This document shows, piece after piece, positions 22,945 through 33,528 of a stretch of 64,000 nucleotides of DNA (positions within the stretch are counted from its first letter, which is position 1; every line of letters begins with the position of its first letter). Where the stretch lies: assembly GCA_030015575.1 (NCBI GenBank), contig CM057339.1, forward strand, positions 771,110,809 to 771,174,808. Reading direction: 5' to 3'. The notes under the pieces were generated by a model. That model was not told the origin of the DNA, ran no database searches, and saw only the letters and a program-made list of their open reading frames with translations. Source of the stretch: Agapanthus africanus (taxonomy: Eukaryota; Streptophyta; Magnoliopsida; Asparagales; Amaryllidaceae). A program made the position numbers and the translations under genes.

Positions 22945-25900
22945 TGTAACACTCTAGTTCATTTATACCATTTCTTTTGGGTATTTCTTTATTTATGACT
23001 ATTTCTTGATTTATTGCTGTTTGGGTGTGAATAGCGTAATTGATATCTGTGTTTGCATTCGACCCGACCTGCATGTTGGAAAATCGTCTTGATTCCTGTT
23101 TATGATTTATCCCGGCTGTTAAGAGAATCCGTGCACTTTCATGTTGTATAATTGCATTTTATCAAGCATCTGCATTTTTTAATAAAAAAAATAAAGTCAA
23201 ATAAAATATTTTAAAAATATCTAGCATAGCCTGCATCATACCCCTTAACCCTGTTGTAGCATCCGTACATCGTGTTCTTGACCCGTTCAGTAAAACAGAC
23301 TCGTTTGGATAGATACGTGCACGCTACGTGTATTTGTTCTTGGGGGTATGCTTTTCTGTTACCCGGATATCCTTTTTTGGTTTTGGTTACTATGTATATT
23401 ATCCGTATTTTCAAACCATAATTTTAGACCCGACCTAGGTGTATTTTGGAGTAAGTTTGTATTATCCAAAATCTCAGATTTAACTAATATTATATTCTTA
23501 TAATATAATTATTTTATATATATATATATATAGATTAAACGATTAAAAAAACCAAATTTATATTTTTAAATCGTTCTAAAATCCCAATCTAAACATTCTG
23601 ATCCTTCTCTCCTCCACATATATAATATATACATATATTATATTAAAATTTGTTGGGAAAACAATACCCTATTTATTAACCCATGTTACTCTCTCTCCTC
23701 ATCGTTCTCTTCTTCCCTGGTGCTTTTCCCGCCGCGACCACGAGAAAACCTAAACCCTACCCATGCCTTCGCCCGCACCTCGCCGTCGCCACCTCCACCC
23801 TCGACCCCGTCTCTCCTCCTTCGCCTCCTAATCTCCCTCGATCACCTCCCTCTCTTTCATCTCCCCGCATGAGAACCCATGACAACCCAGAACCCACCAC
23901 CCGACCTCGTCGTCGTAGCCTCGTTGTCGTCGCCGACGTCACTTCACCACCTCCTCCTTCCTTCTCTCTTCTCTTTCCCGACCTGCAAACCATCACCCGA
24001 CCCCTGCAACCTCACCCCATCCTTGCTGCACACCTCGTCGCCTTAACCTCGCCGGAGCTCCGACCCCGTAGACCACCTCCCACCCTTGCCACCACCTTCT
24101 CCCTCTCTCCCCTCTCTTCTTCTCCAAACCCCCAGCAAGAACCCTGCACAAAACCCCGATCCCCGACTTCAAGAACCACGATCCCCGCTTTGCCGTGAAA
24201 CCTCGCCGAAAAACCCACGACTCGTCGTCATGTCCCCCTCGCCTCGTCTCTGTCCTAAAGCACCAAACCCCAGACCACAGCACCTTCTCCTCCTCCTCCT
24301 TCTTCTTCTCTTTATCTTTCTTGATTTCACGTTTCCCGGTGATTGCCGGAGCCGTGCTCGTCGCCGACGATCCGGGCAATCCAGTAGACGTCCTCATCCA
24401 CTGTGGTTACTTTCTTCCATAGTCTGGTTCAGTTCTGTACGCCCGCGTATGCATCACGACAGTTACCAACATCGGATGCAGCGTACACACCCCGTCGTGA
24501 GATCCGTTCAGTCGAGTTTATCTTGCTACATGCTATACTACTGTATTTTACATTCATGTGAACAATAATATTACATGCTGTTTAGTTATGCATCCCATGT
24601 TACTGTTTTACTATTTTTCGATACCCGTATGCATCCATACCATTATTTACATATCTAGTCGCATGCAAGTTTATCTTGCTACATGCCATGTTATATATTT
24701 TGCATCCATATGAATAAAAATATCACATGTTGATTGCATTGTATATCCATATTAATGTTTACTGTTTTCGGATACCCATGCGCATTCGTATCATTTATTA
24801 TATGTATAGTTGCGTCTACAGATCATATTATTTCATGTTACTGTTATATTAACATCCTATGCTTGATAATGTGTATCATGCGTAGTCATGGAGTTGTAGA
24901 TGTAATCCCTGATAGATATTCGTGCATCTGTACTTTTATCTTGCATCCGTACTTGCTACAGTTTTATTATGAGCATCTGTTTGATACTTGTCCACTACCT
25001 GTCATGACTTGATACACCACTACTTGACCTGTTACCTGATCCTGTTACTAATGTCGACAACCCTGACTTATTGTCCCGATGGATGTTACTGTTGTCTGTA
25101 TAGACAAAACATGTACCTGCTTGATCCTGTGTTGGCATTAGATAGCGATTGACAATACCTAATTTGAACACATAACCTTAGGGGTAAGGGGAAATCAAGA
25201 ATGTAACCGAACGTAACTCAAAGGGCTATTATATTGTTTGCCGTTTTTCGGGCGTTACGGAATATATTGTTTGCCGTTTTTCCGGGCGTTACGGAATAAT
25301 CCTTTTACTGTGGTCCCGTGGGGAATGAACGGGGCATAGACCGATGGGTTACGATGAGGATTACATTAATTGATTTCGAAGACTTTAGAATGGATAACCC
25401 AGTAGTATAGTTTACATTACTCACTGTACTTCACCTGCATGTATACACTTCACTGTTCCATATCCATGATACTGGTTATATTCATGTTATCGTTTATATT
25501 CATGCCTGCATATCTTGTTACCTCTTGATTATATTTTATCGTTTGATATTATGACGCACTGACGTCTGGGTTTTGTATGGCCCAGATACTTTATCTCTTT
25601 CGCAGGCCGACCAGGAGTACTTCGGTCGATAGGTCGAACAGTGAGGAGCAATTTGGTATTTAGTTTAGTTTAGTTTTCCTTTCCGTACTTTCATTTCCTG
25701 ATGTGATCCCGTATCTGGGACGTACTTTCTAGATGTTATTGTTCATTGGATTTATTGCTTCCGCATATTATTTCTTGACTCGTTTATTCTGGCATATGGA
25801 CATGTACTAGATAGTTTATTTTTATTTTACTGTTCTTGATATCTTATAGACAGCCGTAATGTGACTGTAGAAGGATGTTTCCTAGCCACAGGTAGCATGG

Positions 25901-25952
25901 TTGGCTCTGTCACGAGCTGATCTTAGCGCACTCTGGTAAGCGGGACGTAACA
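22945..25952 (+). repeat. 5' LTR of Tekay-2
   Basis: From TGTAACACTC to GACGTAACA. It includes a short (TA)n run at 23517-23533 that is greatly expanded in the partner LTR, a C-rich region (23700-24260) and the conserved end with GCCGTAATGTGACTGTAG. The C-rich frames at 23683-24198 and 24086-24568 recur in the partner LTR with changes and read as low-complexity Pro/Ser/Thr, so no gene is called. Confidence 0.93.
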
Positions 25953-25961
25953 GGGTTTGTT

Positions 25962-25972
25962 TGTTATCAGAG
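25962..25972 (+). promoter_or_regulatory. Primer binding site of Tekay-2 (degenerate initiator-Met type)
   Basis: TGTTATCAGAG differs by one base from the initiator-Met consensus TGGTATCAGAG. It lies nine bases after the LTR end, the same spacing as in Tekay-4 and Tekay-3. Confidence 0.8.
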
Positions 25973-26440
25973 ACATAAGATTTAAGTTAATCGGGTTTGA
26001 TTCTTTTGTAGTTGGGTATTGGACCCAATACACGAATCAGAAAATCCGTAATTAGGAACACGTTCTGCCACATTGTTGTCGTGATCCTTGAATCTTATCT
26101 TTCTCTTGACCCTTATCTTGACGATATGCAAATGACCTTGCATCTCGACTTGAAATCCTTTTGGTTCCCTATTGTTTCTCCCGTCCTTTTCTTTTGATTC
26201 TGATACTAGGATTTGGGTGACTTGAACGGAGTTATGTGATTGTAACTATGAACTGCAGCATGGTTACAATGTGGTACTCTATTTAAGTAACTTGGAGTCC
26301 CAGTCTTGATTCATTTCCTTGATTTATGGTCATGATATTACCTTTCTTCTCTTGGTTTCATTGTTTACTGGTTTATGTTTTATCGCAAGCTTGAATCACG
26401 TTTACCGTGATTATCTTCTTCAGTGTCTTGGCTTCAGATG
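25973..26440 (+). other. Tekay-2 leader joined directly to protease; gag absent
   Basis: Leader sequence, including a block around 26240-26270 shared with the Tekay-4 leader, runs to about 26430. There a frame picks up at the SDEVVSDILL block, homologous to the start of the Tekay-1 protease. No gag start, capsid or zinc knuckle lies between. The junction falls somewhere in 26330-26435. Confidence 0.75.
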
Positions 26441-26873
26441 AAGTCGTTTCAGACATCCTACTTATTCATGATTTTTCCGCATCAGCACTATTCGATTCAG
26501 GTGCATCCCATTGTTGTATGCCGTCCAAGTTTATTGCTACATGCTCGATTTCTTGCATGACCCTGTCTAGTTGTTGGGACATATACACTGGGAATGGGAA
26601 GATCATATCTAGCAGCGAGTGCAAGGATTGTTCAGTTGTATCTGCAGACGAGAGTTATTTGCAGATTTCTTGGTGATCGATACTGGCAGTTATGATATTG
26701 TTTTGGGAATGGACTTTTTCGGCACTTTCCACGCTCACATTGATTGTAGGGCAAAGAAAGTGATTTTCCAGATTCCCGGACATCCGGAGTTTGTTTTTGC
26801 TGGAGGTAGCAGTTCTGTCGGGCCAGTCGAGTTTAGGGCTAGGCCGACAAACAGTATTCATTCGTCGATGTAA
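26430..26873 (+). pseudogene. Tekay-2 protease remnant
   Basis: The DSGASHCC active site is near 26500. The frame shifts around 26635-26645: the left frame ends at 26676 and the right part is read from 26619 as [13 protein letters not shown], giving the second half of the fold, and runs to a TAA at 26871. Compared with Tekay-1 the break is a small indel in the segment after the DCSVV block. Known role: maturation of Gag-Pol. This copy cannot make it. Confidence 0.85.
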
Positions 26874-28325
26874 GTTGATAAGGAGGAAGTGCCAGCTATA
26901 GTTAGAGAGTTCATGGACGTGTTCGAGGACATCTCGGGTTTACCACCAAAACGAGATGTGGAGTTCGCGATCGATCTTTTTCCTGGTGCAGCGCCAATTT
27001 CAAAGGCGTATTATCCAATGGCACCAGTGGAGTTGGAAGAAGTAAAGAAGCAGATTACCGAATTACTAGAGAAGGGTTGGATTCGCAACAGCAATTCACC
27101 TTGGGGAGCTCCAGTTCTTCTAGTCAAGAAGAAAGATGGCACAAGGAGCATGTGCATCGATTATCGAGAATTAAACCGGATGACTATTAAGAACAAGTAC
27201 CCGAACCCTCGCATTGGCGAATTATTCGAGCAACTCAGTGGCGCGAGGGTATTCTCGAAGCTAGATTTGTGATCCGGATATCATCATGTCCGAGTTAAAT
27301 CAGAGGATATTTGCAAGACTGCGTTCCGAATTCGATATGGACATTACGGGTATTTAGTGATGACATTCGGAGTCATGAATACACCGGCGATATTTATGGA
27401 ATTGATGAACCGAATCTTTTCACCGTTCTTGGACCAGTTTATAGTAGTGTTCATCGATGATATTCTGGTCTATTCGAGGAGCCTAGAAGAGCATGCAGAA
27501 CACTTGAGGATCGCACTGCAGACATTGAGGCATGAAAGATTGTATGCGAAGATGAGCAAGTGCGAGTTTTGGCTTGAAGAAGTGAAGTTTTTGGGGCACG
27601 TCGTATCCGGAGATGGAATCACCGTTGACCCTGAGAAGATTGCAGCAGTTCAAGATTGGCCGATTCCGAGGAATGTAGCGGAGATCAGAAGTTTTCTGGG
27701 ACTTACAGGATACTACAGAAGATTCGTGGAGAATTTTGCTCGATTGGCTGAGCCTTTGACCAAGCTTATACGGAAGGAGGTACCGTTCGTATGGACGGAT
27801 AGTTGTGCATCAGCTTTTGAGGCGTTGAAGCAAAGGTTGATAACCGCTCCTATTTTGACCGTACCAGACGGTTCTGGAGGATTGGTGATTCACAACGACA
27901 CGTCTGGAAAAGGTTTGGGATGTGTTTTGACGCAGCATGGGAAAGTTATAGCCTATGCATCGAGACAGTTGAAGACCCATGAGAAGAATTACCCAACTCA
28001 TGATTTGGAGCTAGGAGCTGTGATTTTCGCTTTGAAGATTTGGAGACACTACTTATTGGGTGAAAGGGTCGAAGTATTCACCGATCACAAAAGCCTAAAG
28101 TACGTGTTCACGCAGAAAGTGCTCAATATGAGGCAGCGTAGATGGTTAGAGCTGATGGACGATTATGATCTTGATCTCAAGTATCATCCGGAAAAAGTTA
28201 ATGTAGTGCCGGATGCGCTTAGTCGGTTGCCAGCAATTCGGATGTTGCCAGCAATTCGAATCTTACCGAAGATTTTCGAAGATTCGAGTTGGAGATCGTG
28301 CTACCGCACTCTTCGAGACAGTTGA
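26874..28325 (+). pseudogene. Tekay-2 reverse transcriptase and RNase H
   Basis: One frame (shared with the right half of PR) carries RT from the [14 protein letters not shown] block and has a TGA at 27270-27272 directly after SKLDL, where Tekay-1 has an Arg codon CGA. The catalytic FIDDILVYS box is intact (near 27453). The LVMPFG box has changed to LVMTFG. RNase H follows with HNDTS in place of HSDAS, then DLELG, FTDHKS and VPDALSR. After a tandem duplication of an LPAIR-like segment (28228-28265), a frameshift diverts the frame to its end at 28325. The RT fold may be readable but the stop makes it dead. Confidence 0.9.
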
Positions 28326-28731
28326 TGTAGCTGCAAGTACAGTCGTCGTTGATCGATAAATTAAAACAGCGAAGTCGCAAGATCCAAGATTGCAGAAGTT
28401 TCGAGAATAGACAGAAGCGGGACTTCGAACGGACTTGTTGATTCATGAAGATGGTTCGTTGCGATATGGTAGCCGTTTGTGCGTGCCGAAAGGAGATATT
28501 CGTGAAGAAGTTATGAGGGAGGCACACAGTTCCGCATATTCCATACATCCGAGAGGCACGAAGATGTACTGTGATCTACGATAGCATTTCTGGTGGGAAG
28601 GCATGAAAAGGGAGATTGCTTGCTTTGTAGCAAAGTGCTTAGTGTGTCAGGTAGTTAAGGCTGAACATTTAAGGGTAGCTGGTTTATTGCAACCACTTCC
28701 GATTCCTCAATGAAAGTGGGAACATATAACC
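28326..28731 (+). pseudogene. Tekay-2 integrase N-terminal part, shattered
   Basis: DNA-level similarity to Tekay-1 (1998-2480) is clear: [16 protein letters not shown] and the HHCC region are readable in one frame. Stops occur at 28582 (CAG to TAG in the RQHFWW block) and 28711 (TGG to TGA in the QWKWEH block), with further breaks before 28400. No product is possible. Confidence 0.82.
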
Positions 28732-29622
28732 ATGGATTTCGTAACAACTTTACCGCGGAGTCCAAAGGGTAACAATGCAATTTGGGTGATTGTTGATCGA
28801 TTGACCAAGGCAGCTCATTTCATTCCGTTTCGAGTGGGTCAGTCGATGGAAGCGTTAGCAGAACGGTACATGCAGGAGATTGTGAGATTGCATGGAGTAC
28901 CTGTGAGCATCGTTTCCGATCGTGATACCCGATTCTTATCGCACTTCTGGAGGAGTTTACAGGAAAGTTTGGGGACTCGATTGAAGTTTAGCTCCACTCA
29001 TCATCCTCAGACAGATGGCCAGTCGGAGAGAACGATCCAAACTCTTGAAGATATGTTGAGAGCTTGTATGTTGGATTTCAAGGGTTCATGGGAGGATCAT
29101 CTACACTTGGTGGAGTTTTCTTACAATAACAGCTTTCAGGCGACTATTCAGATGGCTCCCTTCGAAGCATTGTATGGTCGCAAGTGTCGCTCACCCGTTT
29201 TTTGGGACGATGTTGGAGAACGAAGATTGTTGGGACCGGATCTTGTCGTGCAAACAGTAGAGAAAGTTAATACTATCCGGAATCACATGAAGGCAGCACA
29301 GGATAGGCAGAAGAGTTGGGCAGATACATCGAGAAGACCTCCAGAGTTTGCTATTGGTGGTCTTGTATTCTTGAAGATATCACCGACTAGAAGAGTGATT
29401 CGTTTTGGGAGTCGAGCCAAGCTTAGTCCTCGATTCGTGGAGCTGTTCGAGATTATTGAGCGTGTTGGAGAAGTGGTTTATCGATTGGCTTTACCACCAT
29501 CTTTGGCGAGTGTTCATGATGTGTTTCATGTATCTCAACTCCGTAAGTATGTTCGAGATGAAACACACGTGCTAGATCATTCGGAGCTGACTGTAAAGAA
29601 GGACTTGACATATGAAGAATGA
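28732..29622 (+). pseudogene. Tekay-2 integrase core and C-terminal region
   Basis: The first catalytic Asp is in MDFVTTL at the start, the second in VSDRDTRF and the Glu follows [11 protein letters not shown], where the first residue is His in place of Tyr. The ALYGRKC and SPRF blocks follow. The frame ends with TGA at 29620 at the position of the Arg in the EERPVE block of Tekay-1, just inside the chromodomain. It would insert the DNA copy into the genome, but the chromodomain is cut off. Confidence 0.9.
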
Positions 29623-29769
29623 CCGATGTCGATTGTTGATCGAAGAGAAAAGGTCATCAAGAACAAGGCTATCCCGCTCGTACTTGTTTCATGGGGGAAT
29701 CGCTCGCACGGAAAATCGACTTGGGAACGAGAAGAGATTCGACAGAAGTTTCCACACCTCTTTTCCTAG
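29623..29769 (+). pseudogene. Tekay-2 chromodomain, separated by a stop
   Basis: In the same frame as the integrase, after the TGA at 29620, the DNA still encodes the IVDRREKVIKNK and STWEREE blocks and ends with PHLFS and a TAG at about 29767. Only one codon separates it from integrase. Confidence 0.82.
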
Positions 29770-29839
29770 ATTCATGCTTGTTTTTCTTTTCTTTTTCCAG
29801 GAATTTCGAGGACGAAATTATTTTTGTAGTTGGGTATAA

Positions 29840-30409
29840 TGTAACACCCTAATTCATTTATACCAGTTCTTTTGGGTATTTCTTTATTTATGGCTATTTC
29901 TTGATTTATTGCTGTTTGGGTGTGAATAGTGTAATTGATATCTGTGTTTGTATTCGACCCGACCTGCATGTTGGAAACCCGTCTTGATTCCTGTTTATGA
30001 TTTATCCAGGCTATTAAGAGAATCCGTGCACTTTCATGTTGTATAACTGCATTTTATCAAGCATCTGTATTTTTTTAATAAAAAAAATAAAGTCAAATAA
30101 AATATTTTAAAAATATCTAGTATGACCTGCATCATACACTTAACCCTGTTGTAGTATCCGTACGTCGTGTTCTCGACCCGTTCAGTGAAACAGACTCGTT
30201 TGGATAGCTACGTGCATGCTACGTGTATCCGTTCTAGGGGGTATGTTTTTCCGTTACCCGGATATCCTATTTTGGTTTTGGTTACTACGTATATTATCCG
30301 TATTTTCAAACCATAATTTTAGACCCGACCCAGATGTATTTTGGAGTAAGTTTGTATTATCCAAAATCTCAGATTTAACTAATATTATATTCATATAATA
30401 TAATTCTTT

Positions 30410-30465
<56 letters not shown>

Positions 30466-32905
30466 TTAAACGATTAAAAAAACAAAAACAAAATATATAT
30501 TTTTAAATCTTTCTAAAATCCCAATCTAAACATTCTGATCCCTCTCTCTCCTCCACATATATAATATATACATATATTATATTAAAATTTGTTGGGAAAA
30601 TAGTTCCCTATTTATTAACCCACGTTACTCTCTCTCCTCATCTTTCTCTTCTTCCCCGGTGCTTTTCCCGCCGCGACCACGAGAAAACTTAAACCCTACC
30701 CATGCCTTCGCCCACGCCTCGCTGTCGCTGCCTCCTCCCTCGACCCCGTCTCTCTTCCTTTGCCTCCTCATCTCCCTCGGTCACCTCCCTCTCTCTCATC
30801 TCCCCGCACAAGAACCCATGACAACCCAAAACCCACCACCCGACCTCATCGCCGTAGCCTCGTCGTCGTCATTGACGTCACCTCACCTCCTCCTTCCTCC
30901 TCTCTCTTCTTTCCCGACCTGCAAACCATCACCCGACCCCTGCAACCTCACCCCATCCTCGCTGCACACCTCGTCGCCCTAGCCTCACGGAGCTCCGACC
31001 CCGTAGACCACCTCACGCCCTCGCCACTACCTTCTCCCTCTCTCTCCTCTCTTGTTCTCCAAATCCCCAGCAAGAACCCTGCATAAAACCCCGATCCCCG
31101 ACTTCAAGAACCACGATCCCCGCCTTGCCGTGAAACCTCGCCGGAAAACCCACGACTCGTCGTCACGTCCCCCTCGCCTCGTCTCTGTCCCTAAGCACCA
31201 AACCCCATACCACAGCACCTTCTCCTTCTCCTTCTTCTTCTTCTTCTCTTTCTCTTTCTTGATTTCACGTTTCCCGGTGATTGCCGGAGCCATGCTCGTC
31301 GCCGACGATCCGGGCAATCCAGTAGACGCCCTCATCCACTGTGGTTACTTTCTTGCATAGCCTGATTCAGTTCTGTACGCTCGCGTGTGCATCGCGACAG
31401 TTACCGACATCGGACGCAGCGTATGCACCCCGTCGTGAGATCCGTTCAGACGAGTTTATCTTGCTACATGCTATACTCCTGTATTTTACATTCATGTGAA
31501 CAATAATATTACATGCTTTTTAGTTATGCATCCCATGTTACCGTTTTACTGTTTTTCGATACCCGTATGCATCCATACCTTTATTTACATATCTAGTCGT
31601 ATGCAAGTTTATCTTGCTACATGCCATGTTATATATTTTGCATCCATATGAATAAAAATATCACATGTTGATTGCATTGTACATCCATATTAATGTTTAC
31701 TGTTTTCGGATACCCATGTGCATCCGTATCATTTATTATATGTATAGTTGCATCTACAGATCATATTATTTCATGATACTGTTATATTAACATTCCATGA
31801 TAATGTGTATCATGCGTAGTCATGGAGTTGCAGATGTAATCCCTGATAGATATTCGTGCATCCGTGTTTTAATGTGCATCCGTACTTTTATCCTGCATCC
31901 GTACTTGCTACAGTTTTATTATGAGCATCTGTTTGATAATTGTGCACTACCTGTCATGACCTGATACACCACTACTTGACCTGTTACCTGATCCTGTTGC
32001 TAATGCCGACAACCCTAACTTGTTGTCCCGATGGATGTTAATGTTGTCTGTATAGACAAAACCTGTACCTGCTTGATCCTGTGTTGGCATTAGATAGCGA
32101 TTGGCAATACCTGACTTGAACACATAACCTTGGGGGTAAGGGGAAATTAAGAATGTAACCGAACGTAACTCAAAGGGCTATTATATTGTTTACCTTTTTT
32201 CCGGGCGTTACGGAATATATTGTTTGCAGTTTTTCCGGGCGTTACAGAATAATCCTGTTACCGTGGTCCCGTGGGGAATGAACGGGGCATAGAACGATGG
32301 GTTACGTTGAGCATTACATTAATTGATTTCGAAGACTTTAGAATAGATAACCCAGTATTTTAGTTTAGATTACTCACTGCACTTCACCTGCATGTATACA
32401 CTTCACTGTTCCATATCCATGATACTGGTTATATTCATGTTATCGTTTATATTCATGCCTGCATATCTTGTTACTTCCTGATTATATTTTATCGTTTGAT
32501 ATTATGACGCACTGACGTCTGGGTTTTGCATGGCCCAGATCCTTTATCTCTTTCGCAGGCCGACCAGGAGTACTTCAGTCGATAGGCCGAATAGTGAGGA
32601 GCAATTTGGTATTTAGTTTAGTTTAGTTTTCCTTTCCGTACTTTCATTTCCTGATGTGAGCTCATATCTGGGACGTACTTTCCAGATGTTATTATTCATT
32701 AGATTTATTGCTTCCGCATATTATTTCTTGACTCGTTTATTCTGGCATATGGACATGTACTAGATAGTTTATTTTTATTTTACTGTTCTTGATATCTTAT
32801 AGACAGCCGTAATATGACTGTGGAGGGATGTTTCCTAGCCACAGGTAGCATGGTTGGCTTTGTCACGTGCTGATCTTAGCGCACTCTGGTAAGCGGGGCG
32901 TAACA
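29840..32905 (+). repeat. 3' LTR of Tekay-2
   Basis: 3066 bp, from TGTAACACCC to GGCGTAACA. It aligns end to end with 22945-25952. The main difference is a (TA)n tract at 30413-30462, much longer than in the partner, plus a 25-30 base insertion near 31865-31890. It is followed by GATGT. Confidence 0.94.
30413..30462. repeat. (TA)n microsatellite in Tekay-2 3' LTR
   Basis: About 24 TA units, versus about 8 at the same place in the 5' LTR (23517-23533). The two copies were identical at insertion, so the tract changed length afterwards. Confidence 0.95.
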
Positions 32906-32910
32906 GATGT
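32906..32910. repeat. Right target-site duplication of Tekay-2 (GATGT)
   Basis: Exact copy of 22940-22944. Confidence 0.92.
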
Positions 32911-33178
32911 TATTTAAAAAGCATTAAGTTTCCCTGCAAAGTCTACTGAGTATAACCAGGTTCATATAAACAAATCAAGAAGTACCAGTGGACTTGTCGA
33001 GAGAACACAAGACCACCACACCAACACGAGCCAGATTGCTCGAATTTGGACCGGCGACATGCCCAAGAAAACCGGTCTCGCCGGCCCCACCATGCCCAAT
33101 AAGTCCCATTTTTGTTCTGTCTCTCCCTTGCTGTTACATCAACTCATTTTTATTACTTGTTTAATTTTATTTTGAGCC

Positions 33179-33186
33179 TATAAATA
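33179..33186 (+). promoter_or_regulatory. TATA box of the Tat/Athila-type LTR
   Basis: TATAAATA followed within 60 bases by an AG-rich to C/T-rich transition, and by AATAAA 225 bases downstream. This matches an LTR promoter at U3/R with the poly(A) signal in R. Confidence 0.65.
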
Positions 33187-33304
33187 CAGACCAGTGAGTA
33201 AGGGAGAGCGGTTTTATATAGTCACACATTTTCTCATTTTCTACACACTAGAACCACTCTTTCTTTTTCGTTTTCTTTTGTTCTTGTACATAGCTAGTTC
33301 CCCT

Positions 33305-33528
33305 TTGAGTTCTTTGCCTTCTCTTGATCTTGCAACCTCTTCATGAGCTTGCAAATTTAAGTTTTGGTTATTGAACTCAAGGGTTGTATCATCACTTGGA
33401 ATCAATAAAGCTTTCATTTTGCCTTGAGTTCTTAGCCTTCTCTTGATCGTTCAACCTCTTCATTGAGCTTGCAAGTTTATGTTTAAGCTATTAAACCCAT
33501 GGTTTGTAATATCGCTTTGGGTTCTTAG
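33305..33528 (+). repeat. Two-copy 119-bp tandem repeat in LTR
   Basis: TTGAGTTCTT(T/A)GCCTTCTCTTG opens each copy, followed by similar CAACCTCTTCAT and GAGCTTGCAA blocks. The copies differ by roughly one base in five. Confidence 0.75.

Larger units (their letters stand above)
22945..32905 (+). mobile_element. Tekay-2: complete Ty3/gypsy chromovirus, gag deleted
   Basis: 9961 bp with two LTRs (3008 and 3066 bp), an initiator-Met-like PBS, PR-RT-RNase H-INT-chromodomain remains and perfect GATGT duplications. The internal region is only 3887 bp: the leader jumps to the protease with no capsid or zinc knuckle between. The polyprotein is closely related to Tekay-1 and less so to Tekay-3. It landed inside the LTR of the Tat/Athila-type element. 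It is non-autonomous. Confidence 0.95.
32911..33528 (+). repeat. 3' LTR of Tat/Athila-type element, piece 2 (promoter and R region)
   Basis: It continues piece 1 after Tekay-2. It holds a TATA box, a polyadenylation-type AATAAA (33404-33409) and a two-copy repeat of about 119 bp (starting 33305 and 33424). It ends in CTTAG (33524-33528), the left target duplication of the solo LTR. Confidence 0.65.

Noticed and set aside
23683-24568. C-rich frames in the Tekay-2 5' LTR, with counterparts in the 3' LTR (30659-31360)
   Set aside because: They are low-complexity Pro/Ser/Thr translations of a C-rich leader, present in both LTRs by duplication, and the frames shift between copies.
26012-26197. 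61-codon frame in the Tekay-2 leader
   Set aside because: It lies between PBS and protease, has no gag homology, and overlaps leader sequence conserved with Tekay-4.
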